Shown here piece after piece: positions 29,078 to 38,990 of a stretch of DNA of 64,000 nt. The DNA comes from Rhodovulum sp. MB263. GTDB lineage: Bacteria > Pseudomonadota > Alphaproteobacteria > Rhodobacterales > Rhodobacteraceae. The translations under genes and the position numbers were made by a program. Within the stretch, counting starts at the first letter, position 1. The number at the start of each line of letters is the position of its first letter. The notes under the pieces are model-generated. The model ran no database searches. It saw only the letters and a program-made list of their open reading frames with translations, and was not told the DNA's origin. Location: NCBI RefSeq assembly GCF_002073975.1, contig NZ_CP020384.1, positions 2,728,001 to 2,792,000 of the forward strand. Reading direction: 5' to 3'.

Positions 29078-29565
29078 GGCTGCGGCGCGCGCTGGCCGCT
29101 GCGGTCGCGTTCTGGGCGATCCTCGGCGGACTGGTGCTTGCGGGCGTGGTCGCGCTCAACGTGATCTCGATCCTCGGCGGGCTGCTCGGCCATCCGGTCC
29201 CGGGCGATTTCGAGCTGACCGAGATCGGCACCGCCATCGCCGTCTTCGCCTTCCTGCCCTGGTGCCAGCTGACCCGCGCCAATGTCACCGCCGATGTCTT
29301 CACCATGGGCGCCTCGCGGATCTGGGCCGCGCGGATGAGCCTTGCCGGATCGCTGGCCGCCCTTGCCGTGGCCGGGGTCCTGCTCTGGCGCATGAGCCTC
29401 GGGCTCGGCGATCAGCAGGCCTATGGCTACACCACCGCGATCCTGCAGATCCCGCTCTGGCCCTGTTTCCTGCCGGTGCTGGCCTCGCTCGCGCTGCTGG
29501 CGCTGGCGGCGGTGGCGACGCTGACCGAAGATGCCGCCGCCGCGCGCGGGAGGGGGCATGCCTGA
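29074..29565 (+). CDS. dctQ: TRAP transporter small permease DctQ
   Basis: This 163-residue protein has four predicted membrane helices and the loop features of DctQ, the small subunit that joins DctM in Na+-driven solute uptake (EFELTEIGTAIAVFAFLPWCQ-like segment around residues 46-66). It overlaps dctP by 4 bases (ATGA) and dctM by 8 bases, so the three subunits are made together. Confidence 0.88.
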   Translation: MRLRRALAAAVAFWAILGGLVLAGVVALNVISILGGLLGHPVPGDFELTEIGTAIAVFAFLPWCQLTRANVTADVFTMGASRIWAARMSLAGSLAALAVAGVLLWRMSLGLGDQQAYGYTTAILQIPLWPCFLPVLASLALLALAAVATLTEDAAAARGRGHA

Positions 29566-30916
29566 CCCGATGATGCTGGGCCTGACCGGGCTTGGCGCGC
29601 TGGTCCTCTTGATCGCGGGGCGGATGCCCATCGCCTATGCGATGATCCTCGTAGGCGGCGCGGGCATCGCCGCGCTGAACGGCCCGGCGCTTTTGCTGAA
29701 CCAGCTCAAGACGCTGGCCTGGGGCCAGTTCTCGATCTACGATCTGACGGTCGTGCCGCTCTTCGTGCTGATGGGGGCGCTTGCCGGGCGGGCTGGACTG
29801 TCGGCCGCGCTGTTCCGGGCCGGGGCGGCCTGGCTCGGCTGGATGCGGGGCGGCACCGCGATGGCCGCCATTGCCGCCTGCGCGGGCTTCGGCGCGGTCT
29901 GCGGCTCGTCGCTGGCCACCGCCTCGACCATGGGCAAGGTCGCCCTGCCCGAGCTGCGCCGCCAGAACTATTCGGGCGCGCTGGCGACCGGCACGCTGGC
30001 TGCGGGCGGTACGCTCGGCATCCTGATCCCGCCCTCGGTGGTGCTGATCCTCTATGCGGTCCTGGTCGAGGCCAATGTCGTCACCATGTTCATGGCAGCC
30101 CTCGTGCCGGGCGCACTGGCGGTCCTGCTGTTCCTTCTGACCATCGCGGGCTATGTCGCGCTCCGCCCCGGCGCAGGTCCCGCCCATGCCCCGGCCGGGC
30201 GGGCCGAGTTCCGCGCCGCGACCCTTGGCGTGCTGCCGGTGCTGGGCATCTTCGCGCTGGTGCTGGGCGGCATCTATCTGGGGCTTTACAACCCCACGCC
30301 GGGGGGGGGCGTGGGTGTCGCGCTGGTCTGGGCCTATGGCACGCTCCGCGGACGGCTCGGCCTTGGCGCGCTCCGCGCCTCGGTGCTCGAGACCGCCGCG
30401 ACCTCGGGCATGATCTACCTGATCCTGCTGGGCGCCGAACTGATGAAGATCTTCATGTCCCGCGCGGGCCTGCCGCAGGCGGGCGCCGAATGGATCGCGG
30501 GCGCGGGGCTTGCGCCGCTCGCGGTGCTGGTGCTGGTGCTGGCCGCGCTGATCGTGCTGGGTTGCCTGATGGACAGCCTGTCGATGATCCTGCTGGTGAT
30601 CCCGTTCTTCTGGCCGGTGCTGGTCGAGGTCAATGGCGGGCTTTACCAGATGGCCGAGGGCGCGGGCTTCGGCATGGGCACCGAGGATCTGAAGATCTGG
30701 TTCGGCATCCTCGCGCTGATCGTGGTCGAGCTGGGTCTGATCACCCCGCCCGTCGGCATGAATGTCTTCGTGATCTCGTCGCTCGCCCGCGACGTGCCGA
30801 TGGCCGAGACCTTCCGGGGCGTGTTGCCCTTCTTCCTGGCCGAGCTTTTCCGCGTCGGCCTCCTGCTGGCCTTTCCGGCGCTGGTGCTTTGGCTGCCAGG
30901 CGCTCTGGGCGGCTGA
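29558..30916 (+). CDS. dctM: TRAP transporter large permease DctM
   Basis: DctM is the transport channel subunit. The 452-residue protein is very hydrophobic, with about 12 membrane segments and family motifs such as GRMPIAYAM, AACAGFGAVCGSSLATASTMGKVALPE and TLGILIPPSVVLILYA. The start at 29558 follows AGGGGG and overlaps the end of dctQ; a 9-codon upstream extension in the same frame is less likely. Confidence 0.93.
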   Translation: MPDPMMLGLTGLGALVLLIAGRMPIAYAMILVGGAGIAALNGPALLLNQLKTLAWGQFSIYDLTVVPLFVLMGALAGRAGLSAALFRAGAAWLGWMRGGTAMAAIAACAGFGAVCGSSLATASTMGKVALPELRRQNYSGALATGTLAAGGTLGILIPPSVVLILYAVLVEANVVTMFMAALVPGALAVLLFLLTIAGYVALRPGAGPAHAPAGRAEFRAATLGVLPVLGIFALVLGGIYLGLYNPTPGGGVGVALVWAYGTLRGRLGLGALRASVLETAATSGMIYLILLGAELMKIFMSRAGLPQAGAEWIAGAGLAPLAVLVLVLAALIVLGCLMDSLSMILLVIPFFWPVLVEVNGGLYQMAEGAGFGMGTEDLKIWFGILALIVVELGLITPPVGMNVFVISSLARDVPMAETFRGVLPFFLAELFRVGLLLAFPALVLWLPGALGG

Positions 30917-31104
30917 GCGGTTCACTCCGGCCTCTGCCGGACCCCGGGCCGATGCCGCCGGCAATACGTATGCCTGCCTCGGGTCCCGGGCCACGCCCGG
31001 AACCGGAGCGCCGGGGTCGACGGGCAAATCGCCGTACCGGGAAGAACAGCCCCCCGGGCGGGGTCAGACGCTCTGCCCTCTCAGGGCGGCCCGGGGGCGG
31101 TCTT

Positions 31105-32460
31105 CTATTCGGCCGGTTGCAGCCCCGGCGCCCGCCCCCCGGAGGGCAGCACCGTCGCCGGAAGCGGATCGGCAGAGCAGTCCGGACAGGGAACGGCCGC
31201 CGCGACCGCCGCCGCCTCGGGTAGCGGACCGGCAGGCGCCGTCACCGGGTCGGTCAGCGGCTCGGGCACCGGATCGGTCACGGGCTGGGCCACGGGCAGC
31301 GGCACGCGGCGAGGCTCGCGTCGGGCGGCCTGGGCCAGCATCGCCGCGACCAGCATCGCGGCCACGCCCAGCGGCGGCAGCAGCCAGGGCAGCAGCGCCA
31401 GATCGGGATAGCCCGCCATCAGCACCTGGAACAGCAGCGAGACCGCAGTGCCGAAGGAGAAGACCAGAAGCCCGTGCCGGCCCATCAGCCGCAGCGGCGC
31501 CGCCACCCGGCTGCCCGCGAGCCGGACGACCGCAGGCAGGCAGGACAGAACATAAAACAGCGCCAGCACATGCAGCATCCGCGGCAGCGAGACATAGGTC
31601 TTGTCGAAGCCTACCAGGTGGAATGGCAGCCCCGCCTGGCCTGCCTGCCGCATCAGTGCGTTCATCTGCTGGCCCAGCGCGGGGATCTGCGCCCAGAGGA
31701 AGACGCCCCCGAGAAAGGCCACGGCCAACCAGAACAGCCAGCGCCGCCGCGCAACGAAGCGCTCGCCCCGGCGCATATGGATGCCGGTCAGAAGCCCCAG
31801 CACGAAGATGATCTGCCAAGAGAGCGGGTTGAAGAACCAGCCGCCCGGATTGGGATAGTTCGGCAGATCGAGCCGCCACATCCCGGCGACGAACCAGATC
31901 GCGATCGCGACCGAGACCATCAGCCGCGGCGCCCGCATCCCGATGAAGATCGCCAGCGGGGCGAAGAGCAGCAGCACCGAATAGGCAGGCAGGATGTTCA
32001 CATAGCCGAACTGGTGGGTCAGGAGCGGAATGCCGATCAGCGCCTCGGCGGTATTCTCGAACACCTGCCGGAGGTTGATCTTGGTCAGCAGCTCGGGCAC
32101 GCCCAGCGCCATCGCCCCCCAGGCGAAGATCGCGATGGCCCAGGCGCTCAGCAGCACATGGACGATGTAAAGCGTCCAGGACCGCCCCCAGATCGGACGG
32201 ATCGCGGCCCAGAGCCCGTTCAGCCGGATCTGCGGCGCGGCGAAGCGACCGGAATAGGCCAGCCCGGCGGCGATACCCGACATCACGAAGAAGGCCTCGG
32301 CCGCATCGGAAAAGCCGAAATTGCGGATCGTCCAGTGTTCATAGGGATTGCCGGGCACATGGTCGATGAAGATCATCACCAGTGCGAGGCCGCGGAACGC
32401 GTCGATCCGGGGATCGCGCGGACGCTTGACGGGAACGGATACGGGCTCAGGCCGCGACAT
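31105..32460 (-). CDS. opgC: OpgC: membrane succinyltransferase for periplasmic glucans
   Basis: OpgC adds succinyl groups to osmoregulated periplasmic glucans from the membrane. The 451-residue protein has the OpgC/acyltransferase 3 features: PRIDAFRGLALVMIFIDHV at the start (with the acyltransferase His), about ten membrane helices, and a Pro/Ala-rich hydrophilic C-terminal tail of about 90 residues. The ATG at 32460 overlaps the end of opgH by 14 bases; the frame extends 26 codons more upstream but without a better start. In R. sphaeroides the same gene completes the opgGIH operon and controls succinylation. Confidence 0.9.
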   Translation of the reverse strand: MSRPEPVSVPVKRPRDPRIDAFRGLALVMIFIDHVPGNPYEHWTIRNFGFSDAAEAFFVMSGIAAGLAYSGRFAAPQIRLNGLWAAIRPIWGRSWTLYIVHVLLSAWAIAIFAWGAMALGVPELLTKINLRQVFENTAEALIGIPLLTHQFGYVNILPAYSVLLLFAPLAIFIGMRAPRLMVSVAIAIWFVAGMWRLDLPNYPNPGGWFFNPLSWQIIFVLGLLTGIHMRRGERFVARRRWLFWLAVAFLGGVFLWAQIPALGQQMNALMRQAGQAGLPFHLVGFDKTYVSLPRMLHVLALFYVLSCLPAVVRLAGSRVAAPLRLMGRHGLLVFSFGTAVSLLFQVLMAGYPDLALLPWLLPPLGVAAMLVAAMLAQAARREPRRVPLPVAQPVTDPVPEPLTDPVTAPAGPLPEAAAVAAAVPCPDCSADPLPATVLPSGGRAPGLQPAE

Positions 32461-34216
32461 CGACCGCCTCCTTGCTGGCATCTTCCGCCATCCAGCGCCG
32501 GACCAGATCGCGATAGGCCCGGATGACGGGGGCGGCATCGGCTTCCTGCGGAACGGCGAACAGGCTGTGGGTCAGCGGCCGCGAGGTCCAGGCGATCAGC
32601 AGCGGTGCGATCAGCATCGGCAGGCATACGGGCAGCAGCCAGATCGTCAGATCGGGTGCGATCCGGGTGACAATCGCCAGCGCCGCCGCCCCGGTCAGGG
32701 TGATCCAGAGCCCGGCGCGCAGCCCCTGCAACAAGCTCAGCTTGCCCTCGCCGCGCTGGTTCGCGGGCCAGCCGCCATCGCGCCCCGACAGCACCTGCAG
32801 AACCGCGCGCGACTGATACATCAGCATCAGCGGCGCCAGCAGCGAGGTCAGCAGGATCTCGGTCAGGACCGAAGCTGCGGCCCGCCTGCCGCCGCCGAAG
32901 CCCTTCGCCCGCCGCGACAGCACCGCACCGATGAGGATCGACAGCTTGGGCAGCAGAAGCAGCCCGCAGATGCCGATCAGAAGAGTGATGATCTCTTTCG
33001 TGCGGTCCGACGGGAAGACCGGGAAAAGCTGATAGGGTTCGGGGAAATAATCGGGCGCGGGCGCGAAGACGGTGGCCAGCAGCGAGGCGATCAGGAAGGC
33101 GCCCCAGAGCAGCGACACCAGATAGGCGAAGATGCCCTGCAGGAAGACGAAGCGGCTCCAGCCGGCAAGCCCCGGCGCCAGCAAAAGGCGCATGTGTTGA
33201 AGGTTGCCCTGGCACCAGCGGCGGTCGCGCTTGGCATAGGCAAGGATGTTGTCGGGGCCCTCCTCGAACGAGCCCTCGATGGTCTCGTCGAGTTTCACGC
33301 GCCAGCCGGCCCGCGCCAGAAGCGCCGCCTCGACATAGTCATGGCTGAGGATATGACCGCCGAAGGGCGGCTTGCCCTGCAGCGCGGGCAGGCCGCAGCT
33401 TTCGGCGAAAGCGCGCACCCGCACCATGGCGTTATGGCCCCAGAACGGGCCGGTATTGCCCTGCAGCCGCGCCAGGCCCCGCGCGAAGACCGGCGAATGG
33501 AAGCTTGCCGAGAACTGCATCGCGCGGCCGAACAGCGAGCCCGCGCCGATGATCTTGGGCAGGGTCTGCAACAGCCCGAGCCTCGGGTCGGCCTGCATCC
33601 GCGCGATCATCCGGCGGATGGTCACGCCCTCCATCAGGCTGTCGGCATCGAGGATCAGGGCGAATTCGTAGGCGCCGCCCGAGCTCTGGATGAAATCCTC
33701 GATATTGCCCGCCTTGCGGCCGCGATTGTCGGTGCGGCGACGGTAGAAGATGCGCCCTGCCCCGCCTGTCTCGGCCAGAAGCCGCGCGAAGGCGTCGCGC
33801 TCGCGCACCGCATTTTCCGGGTCGCGGGTATCGGACAGCACCGCGATGTCGCAGCGCAGGCCGACCGCCTGGATCGAGCCGTCCATGGCCGCGATCCGGG
33901 CAAAGGTTGTCAGCGGATCCTCGTTGCAGATCGGCACCAGCACCACGGTCGGCTGATGCGGCAGCTTCAGCTGCGGCTCGGGGGTCCGGCGCAGATGGCC
34001 GAGAAGACCAATAAAGGCCCCGGCCGCGCCCCAGGCCAGCCAGGCCGTGGTGATGAAGATCAGTGTGGTCCGGGCCAAGTCCCAGGGATCGACGCCATCC
34101 TGTGCAGAGGCCTCGGCCAGAAGGGACGCTGCCACGGAGGCCGCGGCGAGGGAAAAGCCGATCGCCAGCCCGCGCAGCAGGCGGGTCCGGAAACCGGACG
34201 CAAGGATGCGGGACAT
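32447..34216 (-). CDS. opgH: OpgH: glucans biosynthesis glucosyltransferase
   Basis: OpgH is a membrane family 2 glycosyltransferase that polymerises the glucan backbone from UDP-glucose. The 589-residue protein has N-terminal membrane helices, the cytoplasmic GT domain (PICNEDPLTTFARI, LDADSLMEG, LSHDYVEAALLARAGW) with the acceptor-site DRRWCQGN, and C-terminal membrane helices. It is shorter at the N-terminus than the enterobacterial protein, whose extra domain links nutrient status to division. It lies between opgI and opgC. Confidence 0.94.
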   Translation of the reverse strand: MSRILASGFRTRLLRGLAIGFSLAAASVAASLLAEASAQDGVDPWDLARTTLIFITTAWLAWGAAGAFIGLLGHLRRTPEPQLKLPHQPTVVLVPICNEDPLTTFARIAAMDGSIQAVGLRCDIAVLSDTRDPENAVRERDAFARLLAETGGAGRIFYRRRTDNRGRKAGNIEDFIQSSGGAYEFALILDADSLMEGVTIRRMIARMQADPRLGLLQTLPKIIGAGSLFGRAMQFSASFHSPVFARGLARLQGNTGPFWGHNAMVRVRAFAESCGLPALQGKPPFGGHILSHDYVEAALLARAGWRVKLDETIEGSFEEGPDNILAYAKRDRRWCQGNLQHMRLLLAPGLAGWSRFVFLQGIFAYLVSLLWGAFLIASLLATVFAPAPDYFPEPYQLFPVFPSDRTKEIITLLIGICGLLLLPKLSILIGAVLSRRAKGFGGGRRAAASVLTEILLTSLLAPLMLMYQSRAVLQVLSGRDGGWPANQRGEGKLSLLQGLRAGLWITLTGAAALAIVTRIAPDLTIWLLPVCLPMLIAPLLIAWTSRPLTHSLFAVPQEADAAPVIRAYRDLVRRWMAEDASKEAVDVAA

Positions 34217-34227
34217 CTGGCTTGCCG

Positions 34228-34410
34228 TCAGCCCAGTTGCAGCGGTCGCAGCAGGCGGGCCAGCCAGATCGGCAGACGCAGCTCCCGCCGCGCCTCCAGC
34301 ACCTGCTGGGGCATGTCCATCGGAGCGACCGGAGGAGCCCAGTGAGGGCCTTCTACCGCAATCGCGTTCTGCGCATCGAAGGTGGTATCTGCACTCATTC
34401 GTTGATCCAT
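34228..34410 (-). CDS. opgI: OpgI-like small protein in the opg operon
   Basis: This 60-residue frame sits between opgG and opgH, overlapping the end of opgG by 16 bases and ending 11 bases before opgH. R. sphaeroides has a small gene, opgI, at exactly this position. The product is soluble, with QQVLEARRELRLPIWLARLLRP near the end as a possible amphipathic helix. The name rests on position only; function is unknown. It could be a detached N-terminal part of OpgH, as some OpgH proteins begin with comparable extra sequence. Confidence 0.6.
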   Translation of the reverse strand: MDQRMSADTTFDAQNAIAVEGPHWAPPVAPMDMPQQVLEARRELRLPIWLARLLRPLQLG

Positions 34411-36053
34411 TGGTAGAGCCAGGTTTCGGTCAGGTTTTGCCCGTACCCCGTTATTTCAGCCTTGAGTTCGACCAGAGCGCCGGTATCGGCGGTTATGTCG
34501 ACGACAAGGCGCCATGTCTTCGTATCCGGGATACGGCTGAACACGGGTTTCTCCATTCGGCCCGTGCTTGCGTACACCTCGGCAGTAACGTCCGCGTCGG
34601 CCGGAAGTTCCCCGAGAGTGCCGCCTTCGAAATCGACCACGAATTTTCGCAGTCCAGGGCTACCGGCGGCGCCGGCGACACCGCCCCGCCCGACCAGCGT
34701 GCGCACCACATGGGCGCGCGTCCCGACGGCACCGGGGGGATTGGTGCCCCAGTGCAGACGGTAATCGTATTCCATCGCGTCGCCCTTGCGCGCCCGTTGC
34801 TCGGGCACCCAGAAGGCGACGATATTGTCGTTGGCCTCCAGATCGGACGGGATCTCCACCAGCCGCACCGTGCCGCGTCCCCAATTGCCGACCGGCTCGA
34901 CGATCAGCGAGGGACGGCGTTCGTAATGCGCCCCCGCATCGAGATAGTCGTCGAAGCTCCGGTTGCGCTGGATCAGACCGAAGCTGACCGGATCCTGCGC
35001 CCCGAGATAGGAGCTGGCAAGCCGCGGCGGGTTTTTCAAGGGCCGCACGAAGGTCTCGCCTTCGCGTGTATTCATGATCAGCATCTCGCTGTCATGCACC
35101 CGATGGCGGAAATCGTCGAAATCGCCGCGGTCGTTATCGCCCAGCAGGAACATCGAGGTCAGCGGCGCGATACCCAGCTGATCGACATCCTCGCGCAGGA
35201 ACAGTCGCGCGGTCACGTCCATCACCGTGGTCGCTCCCGGCGTGACGATGAAGCGGTAGGCGCCGGTCAGCGACTTGCTGTCCAGCGCGGCATAGATCGT
35301 CATCGACGTCGCGCCGGGCGCCGGACGTTCCAGCCAGAAGGCACTGAAGCGCGGGAATTCCTCGGTCTTGCCCGAGGCGGTGTTGACCGCAAGACCACGG
35401 GCGCTGAGCCCGTAGACATTGCCCTGCCCGAGCGCCCGGAAATAGCTTGCGCCCTGGAAGACGACGACCTCGTCGAAGGTATCGGCGCGGTTGAAGGGCG
35501 CATGCAGCCGGAAGCCCGCAACACCCGGCATCTCGAAATCGGGCGGGATCAGCTCGGCGGCCTTGCCGTCATACTCGAAATCGGCGGCCGAGAAATGCAT
35601 CGGCTCGGCGATGCCCTCGACCAGCTCGTAGATCTCGACCGGCTCCTTGTAGAGCCAGCCCGGATGGAAGGCCTGCAGACGGAAGAACCCGCCCTCATCG
35701 GCCCAGCGCGAATGATCGGGCCGGAAGCGGATCGCGCGATAGGCATCGTAATCGAGCCCGGACAGCGGCCCGCCCGGCAGGGCCACGGGCTTGTAAGCCT
35801 CTTTCGAGAGCGCCTGCATCCGGTCGCTCAGCACGTCGAAGGAGAACGGAACCGGTTCGGGCGCCGGTTCAGCCACGACCTCGGGTGCCGGTGCAGACGG
35901 CTCGGCTTCGGCCGCCGTATCCTGCGCCGCAGCATGGCGAGGCAGGCCCAGCGCCGCCACCGCGGCAGAGCCAGCCAGAGCCGCCAGCAGGCGACGACGG
36001 GAGGGACCGGTCTCTCCGATACCCACCGAAGAACTCGAACTGTCTGGAAACAT
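34395..36053 (-). CDS. opgG: OpgG: periplasmic glucan biosynthesis protein
   Basis: OpgG acts in the periplasm on the nascent glucan released by OpgH and is needed for branching. The 552-residue precursor has a twin-arginine signal (SRRRLLAALAG, residues about 19-29), a short Ala/Pro/Glu-rich linker, then the MdoG domain (FSFDVLSDRMQALSKEAYKP, YDAYRAIRFRPDHSRWADEG). The ATG at 36053 has AAGGGG upstream and puts the Tat signal at the N-terminus; a longer in-frame start at 36275 is unlikely. First gene of the opg operon. Confidence 0.93.
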   Translation of the reverse strand: MFPDSSSSSVGIGETGPSRRRLLAALAGSAAVAALGLPRHAAAQDTAAEAEPSAPAPEVVAEPAPEPVPFSFDVLSDRMQALSKEAYKPVALPGGPLSGLDYDAYRAIRFRPDHSRWADEGGFFRLQAFHPGWLYKEPVEIYELVEGIAEPMHFSAADFEYDGKAAELIPPDFEMPGVAGFRLHAPFNRADTFDEVVVFQGASYFRALGQGNVYGLSARGLAVNTASGKTEEFPRFSAFWLERPAPGATSMTIYAALDSKSLTGAYRFIVTPGATTVMDVTARLFLREDVDQLGIAPLTSMFLLGDNDRGDFDDFRHRVHDSEMLIMNTREGETFVRPLKNPPRLASSYLGAQDPVSFGLIQRNRSFDDYLDAGAHYERRPSLIVEPVGNWGRGTVRLVEIPSDLEANDNIVAFWVPEQRARKGDAMEYDYRLHWGTNPPGAVGTRAHVVRTLVGRGGVAGAAGSPGLRKFVVDFEGGTLGELPADADVTAEVYASTGRMEKPVFSRIPDTKTWRLVVDITADTGALVELKAEITGYGQNLTETWLYQWINE

Positions 36054-36454
36054 TGATGGACCCCTTAAGCAAGGCTCGTCATTCTTGATTGCCACCTGGC
36101 CCTCCATTTGTCCCGACCCGATGCACCCTGCACGTGCAGCATGGCAGAAACATGCCGGAAGAACCCGATGCTTGCGCAGAAACTGGAGCATCTGCCAATG
36201 GCGGCAATTCCTCCGACCGAACCACAGGCAGGTTTCCGGTGCTTGCCATACACCGGATACGCAGGACTCTGCCATAGCGGGAGATTAATAGGCAAACAAT
36301 TGCCGAGTTCAATGCGCCGCAGCGCCGCTGGAACGCGGCATGCAGCCTCCTTGCCTCACCAGGGACGGGGCTCACGGACGACGCCGACATGTGTCGGCGC
36401 ATCGGTCGCGCTCCGGCCCACAGGCCTCAGGGCGTAAAGCCCGGGGCTTACGGC
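36054..36454. other. leader and promoter region of opgG; terminator of the upstream gene
   Basis: These 401 bases hold no credible gene. There is an 18-base perfect palindrome CGCCGACATGTGTCGGCG near 36,386-36,403, and a GTAAAGCCC/GGGGCTTAC hairpin near 36,434-36,452 just past the stop of the gene at 36455-38191, which may terminate it. Promoter boxes for opgG are not clear. Confidence 0.4.
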
Positions 36455-38191
36455 TCAGGGCGCGGGCGCGATCGGACCCGCAACCGCGATCTGGCGCAGG
36501 ATCTCGGCCTCGAGGGCGGGCGCGTAGCCGCGGCTCCGGACGAAGGCCGCCGCCCCGGCACCAAGCTCGGCCACCCTTGCGAGCCGCCCCGGCTCGGTCC
36601 ATGCGACAAGCCCCGTCACCGGCTCGGGCGGCGCGACCGGATCGCGGGCCGCCGCAAGACCGACCAGCAGCCGCTCGACCGGCGAGCCCGACGGATCGAG
36701 CGGACGCACCGCCTCCCGGGCCGCGACCGCATCCGCCCCCATCAGCGCATGGAAGGCCGGCGCGACATGAAACCAGCCCGGCGGATCCGGCTCGAGCCGC
36801 AGCGCCTGCGCCACCAGCGCCAGCCCCTCTGTCCAGCGCCCCTCGAAGGCGGCGATGCGCGAGCCGATCAGCGCAAGGCTCGGCGGGTGGTGCGGATACA
36901 GCTCGAGCAGCCGCGCCGCATGGCTGCGGAAGCTTTCCGGATCGTGCGCCGGCCCCTCGATCGCGAGCATCGCCGCCGCCTGCAGCGTCATCAGACCGCG
37001 CGGCGCAAGCCGCATCGCCTGAGCGCTGGCCCCCGCCGCATCGGACCAGGCTGCGGCAACCGCGTCGGGGCCGGGCCTCAGATTGCGCCCGAACCGCGCC
37101 TCGTCGAGATGCACGAGCGCCAGCGCCGCCCAGGCCTCGCCAAGCCCCGGATGGCGGTCGACGAGCCGGCCGAGGCATGCTCCCAGTTCGGCATGGGCAG
37201 GGCCCCCGGGCCTGACCAGATAGCGGTGAATCCCCATCAGGCAGGAGAGTTCCGGCAAACCGACACCGCCATAGCCGGACGCGGGCGGCGAGGCCTGTTC
37301 GGGCGCCCTGTGATGCGCCGCGCCGAGCCGCCGGAGGATCTGGCCGACAGCGTCACGCCGGGCCGCCTGCACCGCCTCGGCGCTGTCGCCGACACGCTGG
37401 AACATGGTCCAGACCGTGCGCCGCTGGGGAAAGGAAATCAGCTCGAACTGGGCCAGCAGGGCGTCGCTGCGCCACATCAGGCGCCCCCTGAGCAGATAAT
37501 CGGCGGTTTCCGCCGCCCGCTCCGCATCGGACGGGGCACTGACCGCGATCCAGGAACGGGCGGCGAGATCGGTTGCGATCTCGGCCCCGAGGCCGAAGGC
37601 AAGATCCTCCAGCCCGCTCAGTTGTCCCTCGGCCCGCATCGGCAACACCGCCACCCGCAACACGCGATAGGGCGCCTCTTCGATGGGCCGCGCGGCGGCC
37701 GCGATGATCTCGTCCCGGTCGTGTCGGAGATGCGCCCGCCAGAGAACGGGCAGGATCAGCAGCAGCACGAGCCCCGCAAGAAGCACCCCCCGCCACAGCC
37801 CGGGCGATGGCGGCGGCCCCGCCTCGCCGGGTCCGGGACGCAGGGTCGGACGGCAGCTGCCTTTGGGAATTTCGATCACCGGCAGTTCGGGATCGGCCAG
37901 GGCGTAGAACCGGGCCAGCGCCTCGCGCAGCCGGCCGATCTCGCTCCGCACGAGACCTGCGCGGCCGGGCTCGCCCCCCGGGTCGCGATCGAAGACCTCG
38001 ACCGCGATGGCATGCGGCTTAATTTCGTCGCCATGACCGGAAAGCTCGCGGTCGACGAGGTATTCCAGCAGTCTGGCACGGCGGGGACTGCGCCCCAGCA
38101 CCCCGGCGGCGCGGATCGCGGCAACCGCTTCGAGCACCGCTTCATGGCATGGGGGCACCACGGCGCCGCCGTTCGGGGAACGGTGTGTCAT
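36455..38191 (-). CDS. winged-helix-like domain plus TPR-type membrane protein
   Basis: This 578-residue protein has an N-terminal domain of a family seen at the start of many regulator-like proteins: LLEYLVDRELSGHGDEIKPHA, then AVEVFDRDPGG and LVRSEIGRLREALARFYA, followed by PVIEIPKGSCRPTL. One membrane helix (about 132-150) separates it from a periplasmic part with a TolB-like segment (VLRVAVLPMRAEGQ) and helical repeats with TPR character. It resembles transmembrane regulators of the CadC type in layout. Target unknown. The frame stays open upstream, but the ATG at 38191 begins the conserved domain. Confidence 0.7.
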   Translation of the reverse strand: MTHRSPNGGAVVPPCHEAVLEAVAAIRAAGVLGRSPRRARLLEYLVDRELSGHGDEIKPHAIAVEVFDRDPGGEPGRAGLVRSEIGRLREALARFYALADPELPVIEIPKGSCRPTLRPGPGEAGPPPSPGLWRGVLLAGLVLLLILPVLWRAHLRHDRDEIIAAAARPIEEAPYRVLRVAVLPMRAEGQLSGLEDLAFGLGAEIATDLAARSWIAVSAPSDAERAAETADYLLRGRLMWRSDALLAQFELISFPQRRTVWTMFQRVGDSAEAVQAARRDAVGQILRRLGAAHHRAPEQASPPASGYGGVGLPELSCLMGIHRYLVRPGGPAHAELGACLGRLVDRHPGLGEAWAALALVHLDEARFGRNLRPGPDAVAAAWSDAAGASAQAMRLAPRGLMTLQAAAMLAIEGPAHDPESFRSHAARLLELYPHHPPSLALIGSRIAAFEGRWTEGLALVAQALRLEPDPPGWFHVAPAFHALMGADAVAAREAVRPLDPSGSPVERLLVGLAAARDPVAPPEPVTGLVAWTEPGRLARVAELGAGAAAFVRSRGYAPALEAEILRQIAVAGPIAPAP

Positions 38192-38990
38192 GGCTTGCGA
38201 TCCAGGGTAGCTAGGGGAAGAAACGTCACGGCCACTCGTCCAACAAACGAGGCGCACCCAGGTTACGCCCCGGCCTGTCCTGCGGGCGAGGGGAGGCCAG
38301 CGCCGGACGAACCTCTGGCAGATAAGCACAGGAATCGCCTCGCGACAAAGCCACGAGCCGACCCGCGCGCCGGATGAGCGGAACAAGGCGCAAAGCGCCC
38401 CTCCCATCGGCATCCAACAGCCGAAGCGCATGCCGCGCCGATGCCGCAGATCCGTGACGAACGCGGCAACCGCCACGGCGCGCCCTGCCCCGCCCTGCCC
38501 TGCCCTGTACCGAGCCAGCCGGTCCGCACGGCCCCCTTGCGCTGCATCCCGGCACCGGCCGTGCTGCCGGGCGGTCCCGGCCGAGAGATGGCATGGCGAC
38601 GTCGACCGGCCCGCGCGCGATAGCCCCCGAAGATGCTGTTGGGCGCCTGGGAGGACCGACATGTCCGGCCGGGACTGCATCGCGCGACATCGGAGAACGA
38701 CCCGGCCGGAGAGTCTGGCGACCTGGCGCGATCCGGCGAAGAGAGGCCTTCAATGGCATCGCCCCAGACGGCGCGGCGAGTGCGGTTCAGGGCCCATTGT
38801 TTTCAGGAAGCCGCCAATATCCAGTCGTCGCAGGACGTGTCCGGACCGGACCGCATCAAGCTTCCTGAGGCGCTCAAGACTGCATGTTCTGCCTCCGGAC
38901 CTTGCGGACACCATAGATCCGCCAGTTTTCGGCAGATGCGTTTCGACATGATCTGTGAAGCTGGTCTGACCGGGTTGGCCGCGGAAAAGA
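38192..38990. other. 800-base region without a supported gene
   Basis: Several long open frames exist here, but they are low-complexity Arg/Ala/Gly-rich translations typical of chance frames in GC-rich DNA. A short run of CCCTG-type repeats lies at about 38,480-38,510. The right end grades into the IS21 remnant. It marks the border between core and accessory sequence. Confidence 0.4.

Noticed and set aside
38480-38510. CCCTG simple repeat as a phase-variation tract
   Set aside because: Too short and irregular, and not inside or just upstream of a supported gene.
38226-38759. 177-codon minus-strand frame in the 38 kb gap
   Set aside because: Low-complexity Arg/Gly/Ala translation, no ribosome site, no recognisable motif.
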